Notes: generated from the sequence alone by a model not told the origin. Positions 25,314-33,914 are shown, counted from the first letter of the stretch. The stretch: 41,544 nt of DNA from Bacillota bacterium (GCA_023441965.1 JAEZNB010000094.1:1-41544); one strand, 5' to 3'. Numbers and translations are program-made.

Positions 25314-26243
25314 ATGAAAAAGGTAGCACAAAATCTTACTGACTTAATCGGAAATACCCCCTTACTAAAGCCAAACCGCTTCTTACAGGAGGAGAAGATT
25401 AATTCTGAACTGTATTTTAAACTGGAATATTTTAATCCGGCAGGCAGCGTTAAGGACAGAATCGCCTATTCCATGATTATTGATGCGGAAGAGAAGGGCT
25501 TATTGAATAAGGACACGACCATCATAGAGCCCACCAGCGGAAATACGGGAGTTGGCTTAGCCTTTGTAGCGGCGGCCAGGGGTTACAAAATCATTCTGAC
25601 CATGCCGGAGACCATGAGTGTTGAGCGCAGAACCCTGGTTAAGGCCTTAGGAGCAAGGGTAGAGCTGACACCCGGCACCCTGGGCATGAGGGGAGCGATA
25701 CAGTTGGCAGATCAGTTGAATGCACAGATTCCCAACAGTATCATCCTGCAGCAATTTGAAAACTCGGCAAATCCCAAGATTCATCAGAACACCACAGCAG
25801 AGGAAATCTGGAGAGATACTGATGGAACAGTGGATATCTTTGTGGCAGGTGTCGGAACCGGAGGAACAGCCACCGGTGTTGCCAAGGGCCTGAAAGCAAA
25901 GAATCCCAAGATTCAGGTGGTAGCGGTAGAGCCCTTTGATTCTCCGGTCTTATCCGGAGGTCAGCCGGGAGCCCATAGGATCCAGGGCATCGGAGCAGGC
26001 TTTATTCCACAGGTATTCGAAAAGAAGTATATAGATGAAATTTTTAAGGTTCACAATGAGGAGGCCTTTGACACCTCAAGGCAGTTAGGCAGACAGGAGG
26101 GCTTGCTGGTGGGGATATCCTCCGGAGCCTGTGCCTTTGCTGCAAAACAGATCGCAAGGCGGAAGGAAAACCGTGGCAAGACAATTGTAGCACTGTTACC
26201 GGATACAGGGGAAAGATATCTGTCGGTCGGTCTGTATGACTAG
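25314..26243 (+). CDS. cysK: Cysteine synthase (O-acetylserine sulfhydrylase)
   Basis: 309 residues from ATG 25314, three bases after AGGAGGAGG. The frame is open further upstream into nifH-like, but without a better site. PLP-dependent fold type II: Lys47 in NPAGSVKDR binds PLP, PTSGNTGVG (73-81) is the substrate loop, and GTGGTATG (181-188) binds the PLP phosphate. It makes cysteine from O-acetylserine and sulfide. Placement between the nifH-like and nifK-like genes strongly suggests that the reductase product is sulfide or another sulfur nucleophile used here (inference). Confidence 0.95.
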   Translation: MKKVAQNLTDLIGNTPLLKPNRFLQEEKINSELYFKLEYFNPAGSVKDRIAYSMIIDAEEKGLLNKDTTIIEPTSGNTGVGLAFVAAARGYKIILTMPETMSVERRTLVKALGARVELTPGTLGMRGAIQLADQLNAQIPNSIILQQFENSANPKIHQNTTAEEIWRDTDGTVDIFVAGVGTGGTATGVAKGLKAKNPKIQVVAVEPFDSPVLSGGQPGAHRIQGIGAGFIPQVFEKKYIDEIFKVHNEEAFDTSRQLGRQEGLLVGISSGACAFAAKQIARRKENRGKTIVALLPDTGERYLSVGLYD

Positions 26244-26273
26244 GCGGATGGAGGATAAATCTTAGGAAGGAAG

Positions 26274-27617
26274 ATGATGATGAGTTGTTTTATTGAAAGA
26301 CCTCGAACCTCCTGCGCCCTGGGTGGGGCTCTGGTAACCATAGGCTCTTTGCCGAGGGTTGTGGCTGTTTCCCATACCGCTCTGGGTTGTGCAGGTAACT
26401 TAAGCGGAGCGATTTCCGCAGGTGCAGGTAATTATGGTGCGGGCTATTGCTCGGGACAAAGCACTCCCAGTTCCGGTATCACCGAATCGGAGATCGTATT
26501 CGGCGGCTATGACCGTCTGGTGGAGCAGCTGAAAAAAACAGAGGAATTAATCGATGCGGATTTATTTGTGGTGGCGACCGGCTGTATGACCGAGATGATC
26601 GGAGATGATGTCCAGGGAGCAGTCAGTGAATGTCAGGAGCTGGATACTCCGGTGATTGCCATCAGTACACCGAGCTTTAAGGGGGATGCCTATAAAGGCT
26701 ATGAGATCGTATTGGAGGGGATATTTAACCGCTTTGTCAGACCTTACGGGAACAAGAAGGAAAGGTTAGTTAATCTGTTCGGAGTCATACCGGGCTATGA
26801 TCCCTTCTTCAGGGGGAATCTGGAGGAGCTGCAAAGAGTCTTAAAGAGGCTGGGACTTGAGGTCAATACCTTCTTCACACCGGATCAGAGCTTTAACCAC
26901 ATTAAGGCTGCCTCCCAGGCGTCCTTAAATATTATCTTATCCCGCGTATATGGGCTTGAGTTTGCCAGAAATTTTGAGCAGAAGCATGGGGTTCCTTACT
27001 ATGTGACCGATCTTCCCATCGGGGCCGAGGCTACAGATCAGTTCCTAAGGGGAATCGGAGAAAGACTGGGTATCGACGCTGATTTCATCGAAGCAGTGAT
27101 CCGGGAAGAAAATGAGATTTACTATAAGTATTTTGAACGGACGGCGGACGTATTTGCAGACGGAGAGTTTAAATTCTATCTGAGTCTGGTTGCCAATGCC
27201 AATGAGCTTATTCCCTATGCTTCCTATTTGGAAAGGGAGTTGGGCTGGATCGCCAGCGATCTCTATGTAACCAATCTTTTAACCGAGGAGGAGAAGGAGA
27301 AGCTCAAGGAGGCCTATCGGAGCAAGGAGCTCTCGGGAGAAGTAATCTTTGAGACAGATACCTCCAGAATCGAGAAGGATATGGCCAACAGACATAAGAG
27401 ATATGGCGGTGAGATTTATTTCGATGATGAGTATACGCCCCAGTTTCTGATCGGAAGCAGACTGGAGAGGGATTTGGCTGTCAAAAGAGGATTGAATTAT
27501 CTGCCGGTCAGCTTTCCGCTTCAAAACCGCATCATCGTGGACAGAGGCTATGCCGGATATCGCGGCGGACTGCATCTTCTGGAGGATATCGTAGATGCCT
27601 TGATTGCGGGCAGATAA
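26274..27617 (+). CDS. Nitrogenase component 1-like protein, beta-type (NifK-like)
   Basis: 447 residues. Three P-cluster-type cysteines are visible: Cys14 (RTSCALGG), Cys39 (HTALGCAGN) and Cys104 (VATGCMTEMIGDD), with the spacing of NifD/NifK. The cofactor cysteine position is occupied by Ser (IILSRVYG), and the C-terminus SFPLQNRIIVDRGYAGYRGG parallels the FPIFDR end of NifK, so this is the beta-type subunit. It is shorter than true NifK, lacking its N-terminal extension. AGGAAGG lies upstream of three consecutive ATGs (26274, 26277, 26280). The gene precedes nifD-like, the reverse of the usual nif order. Confidence 0.9.
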   Translation: MMMSCFIERPRTSCALGGALVTIGSLPRVVAVSHTALGCAGNLSGAISAGAGNYGAGYCSGQSTPSSGITESEIVFGGYDRLVEQLKKTEELIDADLFVVATGCMTEMIGDDVQGAVSECQELDTPVIAISTPSFKGDAYKGYEIVLEGIFNRFVRPYGNKKERLVNLFGVIPGYDPFFRGNLEELQRVLKRLGLEVNTFFTPDQSFNHIKAASQASLNIILSRVYGLEFARNFEQKHGVPYYVTDLPIGAEATDQFLRGIGERLGIDADFIEAVIREENEIYYKYFERTADVFADGEFKFYLSLVANANELIPYASYLERELGWIASDLYVTNLLTEEEKEKLKEAYRSKELSGEVIFETDTSRIEKDMANRHKRYGGEIYFDDEYTPQFLIGSRLERDLAVKRGLNYLPVSFPLQNRIIVDRGYAGYRGGLHLLEDIVDALIAGR

Positions 27618-27655
27618 AGACCTGTTCGTAAATCAGGCTCAAGAAAGGAGATAGA

Positions 27656-29176
27656 ATGAGTTATTATAATCAAAATATACCTCCGGTTCGAGATTTAAGA
27701 CTCCGGATCGGGGATGCATTTCCGGAAGGAAAAAGCTGCGATTTGCTGGAATGCTCGAAAAGCGGGTGTCTGATAGGGAAGAAGCGCAGCTTCTGGCAGG
27801 CAAATGCCTGTCAGATGGCTCTCACGATCATGATGGCTGCCACGATTGACAATTCCGTAATTATCATGCACGGACCGATTGGCTGCGGCACTCAGCTGCA
27901 TATGCTGGATACTGCCGTAAGAAAGGGCAACACCAGCAGAGGGAAGCAGGCAAGACCCCTGATCTGGCTAAGTACCAATTTAAGAGAAACCGATGTCATC
28001 GGCGGTGGGGAAGCTAAGCTGAAGGAAGCCATTGAATATGCGGATCGGGAATTCAGACCGGAGATCATATTTGTCGTAGCCACCTGTGCGCCTAATATCA
28101 TCGGGGATGACATAGAAGAGGTGGTGAAGGCAGCCAAGGAAAGTGCCGCAGCCAAGATAGTTTCCCTCCATTGTCCGGGCTTTAAGAGCAGGGTTGTAGC
28201 AAGCGCTTATGATACCTTTTACCATGGTCTCTTAAGGCATTTGCCCTTTGAGCCCATCCCCTATAAGGATTATGTTCCCTTTGATCCTACAGAAGCGGGT
28301 TATGAGCTGGCTGTGAAAAAATATCATTATAAGAAGAGCCGTACGGTAAATCTCTTCAATGCCACCTCCATCGGGCCCGGGGATGAGAAGGAGCTGGTCC
28401 GGTTACTGAATGCGCTGGATTTAGAGGTTCAGATCTATGCAGAGTATGCTTCTGCAGATGAGCTTAGGCTGATCTCACAAGCTGCCCTGAATGTCAGTAT
28501 GTGTAACGTCCATGATGATTACATACTAAAGTATCTGGAAGAGACCTATGGAATACCTTATGTAATTCAAGGGATGCCCATCGGTCTGCAGGCAACCAGA
28601 GACTGGCTTATGACAATCGCCAAGCACTTTGGTCTGGAGGACAGGGCGAAGAGACTGGCGGATGTGGAAGAGGAAAAGGTAAAAAGGGCAGTTGAGCCAT
28701 ACCTGGAGGCCATCAAGGATAAGAGGGTTCTGATCGGAGGAGGTGTCATCCGAGTCGCAGCGGAAGCGATCCTGCTGGAGGAGCTGGGGATGAAGGTAAT
28801 CTCAATCCGGGCCTACCATTTTGACAATGGGGCGGAAGAGGTTTATGAGCTTCTGGAGAAGGAGTTGCCGGAAGTACCTGTCTCTGTCAGCAACCAGGCC
28901 TTTGAGCTGGTCAATCAGCTTCTGACCCTTAAGCCGGATCTGGCCGTCATCCATAATGGTACCAACGGACTGGTAGCAAAGCTGGGTATTCCCTCACTTC
29001 AGCTATTCCATGTGGATAAGGGCTTCTTTGGTTACCGGGGCTACTTCGACCTGACCAAACGGATCGGCTTTGCCATGAAGAATCCCTCCTATCAGAGAAG
29101 GTTGCGGGAGCATGTCAAGCAGCCCTATCGCCCGGAATGGTATGAGAAGGATGCGTTCAGCTATATCAAGGAGTAA
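27656..29176 (+). CDS. Nitrogenase component 1-like protein, alpha-type (NifD-like)
   Basis: 506 residues, near NifD length. P-cluster cysteines are Cys52 (ANACQMA), Cys77 (GPIGCG) and Cys144 (VATCAPNIIGDD), matching NifD 62, 88 and 154 in spacing. Cys283 (NVSMCNVHDDYI, then EETYGIPYV) matches the FeMo-cofactor ligand Cys275. The second ligand His442 appears as Phe458 (KGFFGYRG). Aligning LHCPGFKS with VHCEGFRG places Val181 and Tyr185 at Gln191 and His195, residues needed for N2 reduction. So a metallocluster is probably bound, but the active site is not that of dinitrogenase. AAGGAG precedes the ATG. Confidence 0.92.
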   Translation: MSYYNQNIPPVRDLRLRIGDAFPEGKSCDLLECSKSGCLIGKKRSFWQANACQMALTIMMAATIDNSVIIMHGPIGCGTQLHMLDTAVRKGNTSRGKQARPLIWLSTNLRETDVIGGGEAKLKEAIEYADREFRPEIIFVVATCAPNIIGDDIEEVVKAAKESAAAKIVSLHCPGFKSRVVASAYDTFYHGLLRHLPFEPIPYKDYVPFDPTEAGYELAVKKYHYKKSRTVNLFNATSIGPGDEKELVRLLNALDLEVQIYAEYASADELRLISQAALNVSMCNVHDDYILKYLEETYGIPYVIQGMPIGLQATRDWLMTIAKHFGLEDRAKRLADVEEEKVKRAVEPYLEAIKDKRVLIGGGVIRVAAEAILLEELGMKVISIRAYHFDNGAEEVYELLEKELPEVPVSVSNQAFELVNQLLTLKPDLAVIHNGTNGLVAKLGIPSLQLFHVDKGFFGYRGYFDLTKRIGFAMKNPSYQRRLREHVKQPYRPEWYEKDAFSYIKE

Positions 29177-29331
29177 TTCATTTATATCAAGGATGGAATC
29201 AAGATATCAAGTTTGAATCCGGTTATAGCAAGGTTGGATTTCAGTTATCAGGAGTATAAATAAGAGAAGAAAGTATAAGCCGCTTTAAGCGGGATTATCT
29301 ATGAGCTGCCATGCAGCAGAAGGAGGATATT

Positions 29332-30447
29332 ATGAAGAGTGGAGGAAGAAGAATAGTAAGCTTTATATTATTAGCGATATTCATTATGGGCCTTGCCGTG
29401 GGATGCCAGAGGAAAAGCGAGACCGGCAGTCTAGGCAAGCAGGAGGATAAGGGTAAGACCGGTGAAGCTTCCGCTGATGGGGGTCAGAAGGAAGCTGCGG
29501 CAGAGCAGACAGCTGAAGATAAAGAAGCTGCTTACCTCAAGGAGCCTGCAGCCAGCAGGGTGATCCATATCGGATATGACGGAGGCTTATGCCAGGGAGC
29601 CATAGCGATCGCCCATGAGAAAGGATTTTTTGCCGAGGAAGGTCTGAACACAGAGCTGACCAAGTCAGAGAGCCCCAGAGATGCCATTGCCGGAGGTAAG
29701 ATCGATACCTCTGCCGGGATGATCGCCGGATGGCTGAAGCCGATCACCAACGGAGTAAATCTGGTATTTACCCTGGGACTTCATACAGGCTGCACCTCAG
29801 CCATCGTACTGGCAGATTCTCCGATCAATACCTTTGCAGATGCCAAGGGTGGAATCGTCGGAATTAGCGGAGGCATCGGAGGCGTAAATCACAACATCGG
29901 TTATCGTATGATTGCCCATGATAATCTGAAGCCGGAGGATTTCACCTGGAAAGACTTCCCGGCAGACCAACTGCTGCTGCTCTTACAGAATAAAGAGGTA
30001 GATGTGGCAATTGCCGGTGATCAGATGGCAGAGAAATGGGTTCAGCAGGGGCTGGTCAAGAGAATCCGTTCCACCACCCTGGATGAAGATTTCTCGGATG
30101 AAACCTGCTGTGTACTGGGGCTGTCCGGTAAGTTTTTAGAGGAGAATCCCATCACATCGGAGAAGATCAACAGGGCTGTGTATAAGGCCAGTCTCTGGGT
30201 ACAGGACCATAAGCAGGAAACGGCACAGATCTTGATTGAGAAGGGGCATGTGAGCGGTGAGGTGGAGTATATCACCAGCCTGCTGGAATTATATGATTTT
30301 GTCAGAACCAATGAGCAGACAGAGAAATCCATCTTAGATTCTACCCAGGAGTATAAGAATCTCGGTGTTATTGATGAGAAAATCAATGTAGACACCCTAA
30401 AACAGCAGATTTGGAATTCTTATGAGCTGGATTACCTGCTCAAGTAA
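29332..30447 (+). CDS. NMT1/SsuA-like substrate-binding lipoprotein
   Basis: 371 residues. ATG 29332 is chosen because AAGGAGG lies just upstream; the in-frame ATG 29311 precedes that site. The start is a lipoprotein signal peptide with lipobox LAVGC (Cys25), followed by a Gly/Glu/Lys-rich linker and an NMT1-type binding domain (GLCQGAIAIAHEKGFFAEEGL, GGKIDTSAGMI). The family takes up nitrate, taurine, alkanesulfonates or thiamine precursors. The ligand cannot be read from sequence. In this operon it should deliver the substrate of the nitrogenase-like reductase or its metal or sulfur source. The 155-bp gap upstream holds a small CCGCTT/AAGCGG palindrome. Confidence 0.88.
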   Translation: MKSGGRRIVSFILLAIFIMGLAVGCQRKSETGSLGKQEDKGKTGEASADGGQKEAAAEQTAEDKEAAYLKEPAASRVIHIGYDGGLCQGAIAIAHEKGFFAEEGLNTELTKSESPRDAIAGGKIDTSAGMIAGWLKPITNGVNLVFTLGLHTGCTSAIVLADSPINTFADAKGGIVGISGGIGGVNHNIGYRMIAHDNLKPEDFTWKDFPADQLLLLLQNKEVDVAIAGDQMAEKWVQQGLVKRIRSTTLDEDFSDETCCVLGLSGKFLEENPITSEKINRAVYKASLWVQDHKQETAQILIEKGHVSGEVEYITSLLELYDFVRTNEQTEKSILDSTQEYKNLGVIDEKINVDTLKQQIWNSYELDYLLK

Positions 30448-30465
30448 GAAGCCGGGAGGTAAGTC

Positions 30466-31482
30466 ATGAGCAGAGAGGCTAATATAACGGTAGGAGAACT
30501 GATTGAGCTGGAGGAAAAACCGAAAACCAGGCTGCAGACCCTGGTAAACCGCATCATATGCATTTCACCTGTGCTTGCGGCCGCCATACTTCTGTATCAG
30601 TATTACTATGTTCCGGATTTCGGACTAAATATCAGAACGAATGTCTATCCGGCCATCATCGCTTTTCTTACCCTTATTCTGATAGGAGTATTTATTGCAG
30701 GATTTTTTCAAAAGAAAGCATATAAGTTCTTGCTGAAGAATGCGCCGATCTATACGGCAGTGATTCTCGCCCTGATCTTATATGACTATAATACACTGAA
30801 AACAGGAAGGCTGATGATGCCATACTTTCCTTGGCCCGACCGGATCTTGAATGCCATCATAGAGGACCGTATGCTGTTGCTGGATTGCATCTCCAACTCA
30901 TTGATTCTGCTCTTTGCCGGCTTCTTTTCGGGAGCAATTGCCGGCCTGCTTACCGGTGTACTGACCGGCTGGTATAAGAAGGTGAACTACTGGGTTGCAC
31001 CCCTGCTGAAAATCATCGGTCCCATCCCTTCTACCACCTGGCTGCCGATCATTTTGATCGTGGCCAGCTCCCTCTTCAAGGGAAGCGTCTTTATCATAGC
31101 TTTAGGGGTATGGTATCCGGTTACGATGACCACCTTTGCAGGTGTGTCCAATGTGAAGAAGTCCTTCTTTGAGGTGGCAAAAACCCTAGGAGCGAAGGAG
31201 CCCAGATTAATCTTCAAGGTTGCCATTCCGGCAGCCCTGCCGAATATCTTCCAGGGCTTGACCCAGGGAATGAGTGTTGCCTGCACTACCTTAATCGTAG
31301 CTGAGATGATGGGCGTGGAATCAGGCTTGGGCTGGTACATTAACTGGCAGAGAGGCTGGGCGGAATTCGCCAAGATGTATTCGGCCGTGATTATCATCTG
31401 CCTGACCTTTACAGCAGTAAATTTAGTCTTCGGTTTTATCAAAAGAAGGGCATTACGCTGGCAGGAGGGAGTGATTCGATGA
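30466..31482 (+). CDS. ABC transporter permease (SsuC/TauC-type)
   Basis: 338 residues with about seven hydrophobic segments. The inner-membrane component signature is visible in the EAA loop: EVAKTLGAKEPRLIFKVAIPAALPNIFQGL. The two or three extra helices at the N-terminus make it longer than usual SsuC (about 260). AGGT precedes the ATG 18 bp after the binding-protein gene, and the ATG of the ATPase gene overlaps its stop (ATGA), so all three are coupled. Confidence 0.92.
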   Translation: MSREANITVGELIELEEKPKTRLQTLVNRIICISPVLAAAILLYQYYYVPDFGLNIRTNVYPAIIAFLTLILIGVFIAGFFQKKAYKFLLKNAPIYTAVILALILYDYNTLKTGRLMMPYFPWPDRILNAIIEDRMLLLDCISNSLILLFAGFFSGAIAGLLTGVLTGWYKKVNYWVAPLLKIIGPIPSTTWLPIILIVASSLFKGSVFIIALGVWYPVTMTTFAGVSNVKKSFFEVAKTLGAKEPRLIFKVAIPAALPNIFQGLTQGMSVACTTLIVAEMMGVESGLGWYINWQRGWAEFAKMYSAVIIICLTFTAVNLVFGFIKRRALRWQEGVIR

Positions 31483-32267
31483 GTGAAGGCAGAGGACTTG
31501 TAAGGCTGGAGGAGATTACGAAGATATTTGCCAGATGTGACCTGAACAGTACGATTACAGCCCTGGACAGGATCAATATATCGATAGAACCCGGAGAATT
31601 TGTCTCTATCGTCGGGGCCAGCGGTTGTGGTAAGTCTACCTTGCTGCGACTGATTACCGGTCTGGAGTATCCTACCAAGGGAAAGGTTTTCTTCGATGGA
31701 GTGGAGATTACAGGACCCAATGAAAAAAGAGGCTTTGCCTTTCAGGAGCCTACCCTTTTCCCTTGGTTAACCGTCAGGGAGAACATTGCCTTTGGGTTGA
31801 AGGCGCAGGGTGTCTATAAACAGAAAAAGCAGATTGTGGATGAGTTATTAAAGCTGGTGGATCTGGAAGAGTTTCAGTGCTCTTATCCCCACCAGCTGTC
31901 AGGGGGAATGGCTCAGAGGGTATCCCTAGCTAGGGCCCTGGCCTCTGAGCCGGATGCCCTGTTCCTAGATGAACCCTTTGGTGCTTTGGATGCCTTTACC
32001 CGCATGAATATGCAGGATGAGCTGGTCAGGATATGGCAGGAAAAGAAGCCGACGGTTGTTATGATTACCCATGATGTGGATGAAGCCATCTATCTGTCCA
32101 ATCGGATCATCATTATGTCTCCGAGACCGGGCAGGGTACGGAAGATCATCGAGGTCAGTAACTCCTATCCGAGAAATAGAAACGGCAGTGATTTTATCAA
32201 TATCCGTAAGGAGATTCTGGAGATCCTGGATTTTGCCAGAGAGGAAACAGTGGATTTCTATTTATAA
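31479..32267 (+). CDS. ABC transporter ATPase (SsuB/TauB-type)
   Basis: 262 residues. Walker A GASGCGKST (47-55), Q-loop in FAFQEPTLFPWL, signature LSGGMAQRVSLARAL, Walker B ALFLDEPFGALD and switch MITHDVDEA are all intact. The FPWLTV and DEAIYLSNRI segments are typical of nitrate/sulfonate/taurine importers. Its start overlaps the end of the permease gene by four bases. It energises the uptake system of the operon. Confidence 0.94.
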   Translation: MSEGRGLVRLEEITKIFARCDLNSTITALDRINISIEPGEFVSIVGASGCGKSTLLRLITGLEYPTKGKVFFDGVEITGPNEKRGFAFQEPTLFPWLTVRENIAFGLKAQGVYKQKKQIVDELLKLVDLEEFQCSYPHQLSGGMAQRVSLARALASEPDALFLDEPFGALDAFTRMNMQDELVRIWQEKKPTVVMITHDVDEAIYLSNRIIIMSPRPGRVRKIIEVSNSYPRNRNGSDFINIRKEILEILDFAREETVDFYL

Positions 32268-32324
32268 GTATCTTTATAGGAGTATCCTTATGAAATATCA
32301 AATAGTCGGGGAGGAATGAAAGAG

Positions 32325-32699
32325 ATGAAGCTGGCCTTTGCCTCCAGTGATGGGATTGTGGTAAATCAGCATTTTGGGCACACTCCTTATTTCTGGATCA
32401 TTGAGATAAATGAAGAGAAGGGAGACTGGAGTGTCCTTGAGAGGAGGGAGAATCAGCCCCCCTGCCGGTTTGGCGAGCATGATGAGGGCTCCTTGAAGAG
32501 CAGTGCGGAGCTGATCAAAGATTGCCGGGCAATCTTTGTTGTTAAGGCAGGGAACTATGTCCAGAACCTCCTACAGCAGCAATATGGGATGCAGGTATTG
32601 GAGATCAAAGGCTTTATACGTGAGCTTATGGAGGGTTATATCATCTACCTGAAGAAGGTGCATTATTTTGAGAAGAGAAACAAGGGGATGGAACTTTAA
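32325..32699 (+). CDS. NifX/NafY-like cofactor-binding protein
   Basis: 124 residues of the dinitrogenase iron-molybdenum cofactor family. KLAFASSDGIVVNQHFGHTPYFWI is the typical opening, with the conserved HFG, and AIFVVKAGNYVQNLLQQ follows. I prefer ATG 32325, ten bases after GGGGAGG, because ATG 32316 is too close to it. Such proteins hold NifB-derived clusters and pass them on. Immediately downstream is the NifB-like gene; in many NifB proteins this very domain is fused at the C-terminus, so here the two parts are separate genes. Confidence 0.88.
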   Translation: MKLAFASSDGIVVNQHFGHTPYFWIIEINEEKGDWSVLERRENQPPCRFGEHDEGSLKSSAELIKDCRAIFVVKAGNYVQNLLQQQYGMQVLEIKGFIRELMEGYIIYLKKVHYFEKRNKGMEL

Positions 32700-32726
32700 T
32701 TTGACTGAGTATGGAATGGAGAAGCT

Positions 32727-33641
32727 ATGGTACAGGAGCATGCAGCAGAGATAGAGAAGCAAATTAATCAGAAGGAGAGGCTCGGGCAAAACAGGGAAAT
32801 TGACCATCCCTGCTTTAATGGCAGCATTCATGGGAAGAAGGGAAGGCTCCATCTGCCCATCAGTCCTTCCTGTAACATTCAATGTAAGTACTGTGTCCGA
32901 GCCTGCAACAAGTGTGAACAGCGGCCGGGGGTGGCCGGGGGTATCTTAAAGGTGGAAGAGGCGGTTGATACCGTTCGGCGAGCCCTGGAGCTATGTCCTG
33001 AGATCACAGTCGTGGGCATCGCAGGACCGGGGGATACCCTGGCCAGCAGACACGGACTGGAGGCCTTCCGCTTGGTTCATGAAGCCTATCCCCGATTAAT
33101 CAAATGCTTGAGTACCAATGGCCTGGCCCTACCCGGTAAGGCCCGTGACCTCCTTACCGTAGGTGTGAAGACGATTACAATTACCTTGAATGCTGTCGAT
33201 CCCCGGATCGGCGAACAGATTTATTCCCATGTCCTATGGGAAGGAAAAAGATATCAGGGAGCTGAAGCAGCCGCGCTCTTGCTGGACCATCAGCTAAAGG
33301 GGATCCGGGAGGTCAGAGAGAAGGGCATCCTGGTGAAGGTGAATACAGTCCTGATTCCCGGTATCAATGATGGTCATATCGGGAAAATCGCTGAAGCAGT
33401 CAGTAAGGCGGGAGCCTCCATACATAATATCATTCCTCTGATTCCACAGCATGAGATGAAGGATATCCCCGCCCCGACCTGCGGAGAGATCAATCGGGCC
33501 AGGGAGGCAGCAGGACAATATCTGCCACAGTTCCGTCATTGTATGCATTGCCGGGCTGACGCCTGTGGAATCATCGGTAAGGAGGACTTATCCTATCGGC
33601 TGTACGGAGAGAGAAGGATGGAGACCTTTTCTCATGGCTGA
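32727..33641 (+). CDS. NifB-like radical SAM cofactor enzyme
   Basis: 304 residues. The radical SAM motif is Cys49-x3-Cys53-x2-Cys56 (SCNIQCKYC). NifB hallmarks are HPCF (27-30), RLHLPISPSCN, GIAGPGDTLAS, CLSTNGLALP, VKVNTVLIPGIND, NIIPLIP and RHCMHCRADACG (Cys272, 275, 280). NifB fuses two 4Fe-4S clusters and inserts carbide to form the 8Fe core of nitrogenase cofactors. It is short, without the C-terminal NifX domain, which is the preceding gene. Its presence implies that the NifD-like protein uses a NifB-derived cofactor. No nifE, nifN or nifV is in the window. Confidence 0.93.
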   Translation: MVQEHAAEIEKQINQKERLGQNREIDHPCFNGSIHGKKGRLHLPISPSCNIQCKYCVRACNKCEQRPGVAGGILKVEEAVDTVRRALELCPEITVVGIAGPGDTLASRHGLEAFRLVHEAYPRLIKCLSTNGLALPGKARDLLTVGVKTITITLNAVDPRIGEQIYSHVLWEGKRYQGAEAAALLLDHQLKGIREVREKGILVKVNTVLIPGINDGHIGKIAEAVSKAGASIHNIIPLIPQHEMKDIPAPTCGEINRAREAAGQYLPQFRHCMHCRADACGIIGKEDLSYRLYGERRMETFSHG

Positions 33642-33914
33642 CCTATTCGATTATACCTGTGACTGATCCGTCCTGGAATCACTTTAGGATGACCTGTCTA
33701 AGCAAATTAAGATGGATGGGTTCTGCTTTGCCTAAGACTGGTCAGTTCTGGCCTACCCAAGTTAAACAGACCCCATCTTTGCCTTTATAAGCAGTGTTAT
33801 CCTAGTATCATCCAAGTACTGATCGCTCAATCTCAAGGTATATCTCTGCAGCCTCAGGTATATGTATAGATATACCCAGATAGGCGCATGAAATCAGCTA
33901 GGGAGGCAAGGAGC
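33642..33914. promoter_or_regulatory. Recombinase control region with dyads
   Basis: The 273-bp gap contains AAGATGG (33709-33715) that, with the following GGGTTCTG, can pair with CAGACCCCATCTT (33767-33779), with bulges. Nearer the recombinase, GGTATAT (33857-33863) and ATATACC (33870-33876) form a perfect 7-bp dyad with a 6-bp centre, and a further GGTATAT lies at 33837-33843. In Bacillus the matching recombinase gene is a sigma-E target repressed by SpoIIID; I cannot place a sigma-E promoter here with confidence. No clear terminator for the nitrogenase-like operon is seen. Confidence 0.45.

Noticed and set aside
24370..29176. Classical nitrogen-fixing nif operon
   Set aside because: Gene order (H-cysK-K-D), lack of nifE/nifN/nifV, and loss of the Gln191, His195 and His442 equivalents in the NifD-like protein argue against dinitrogenase.
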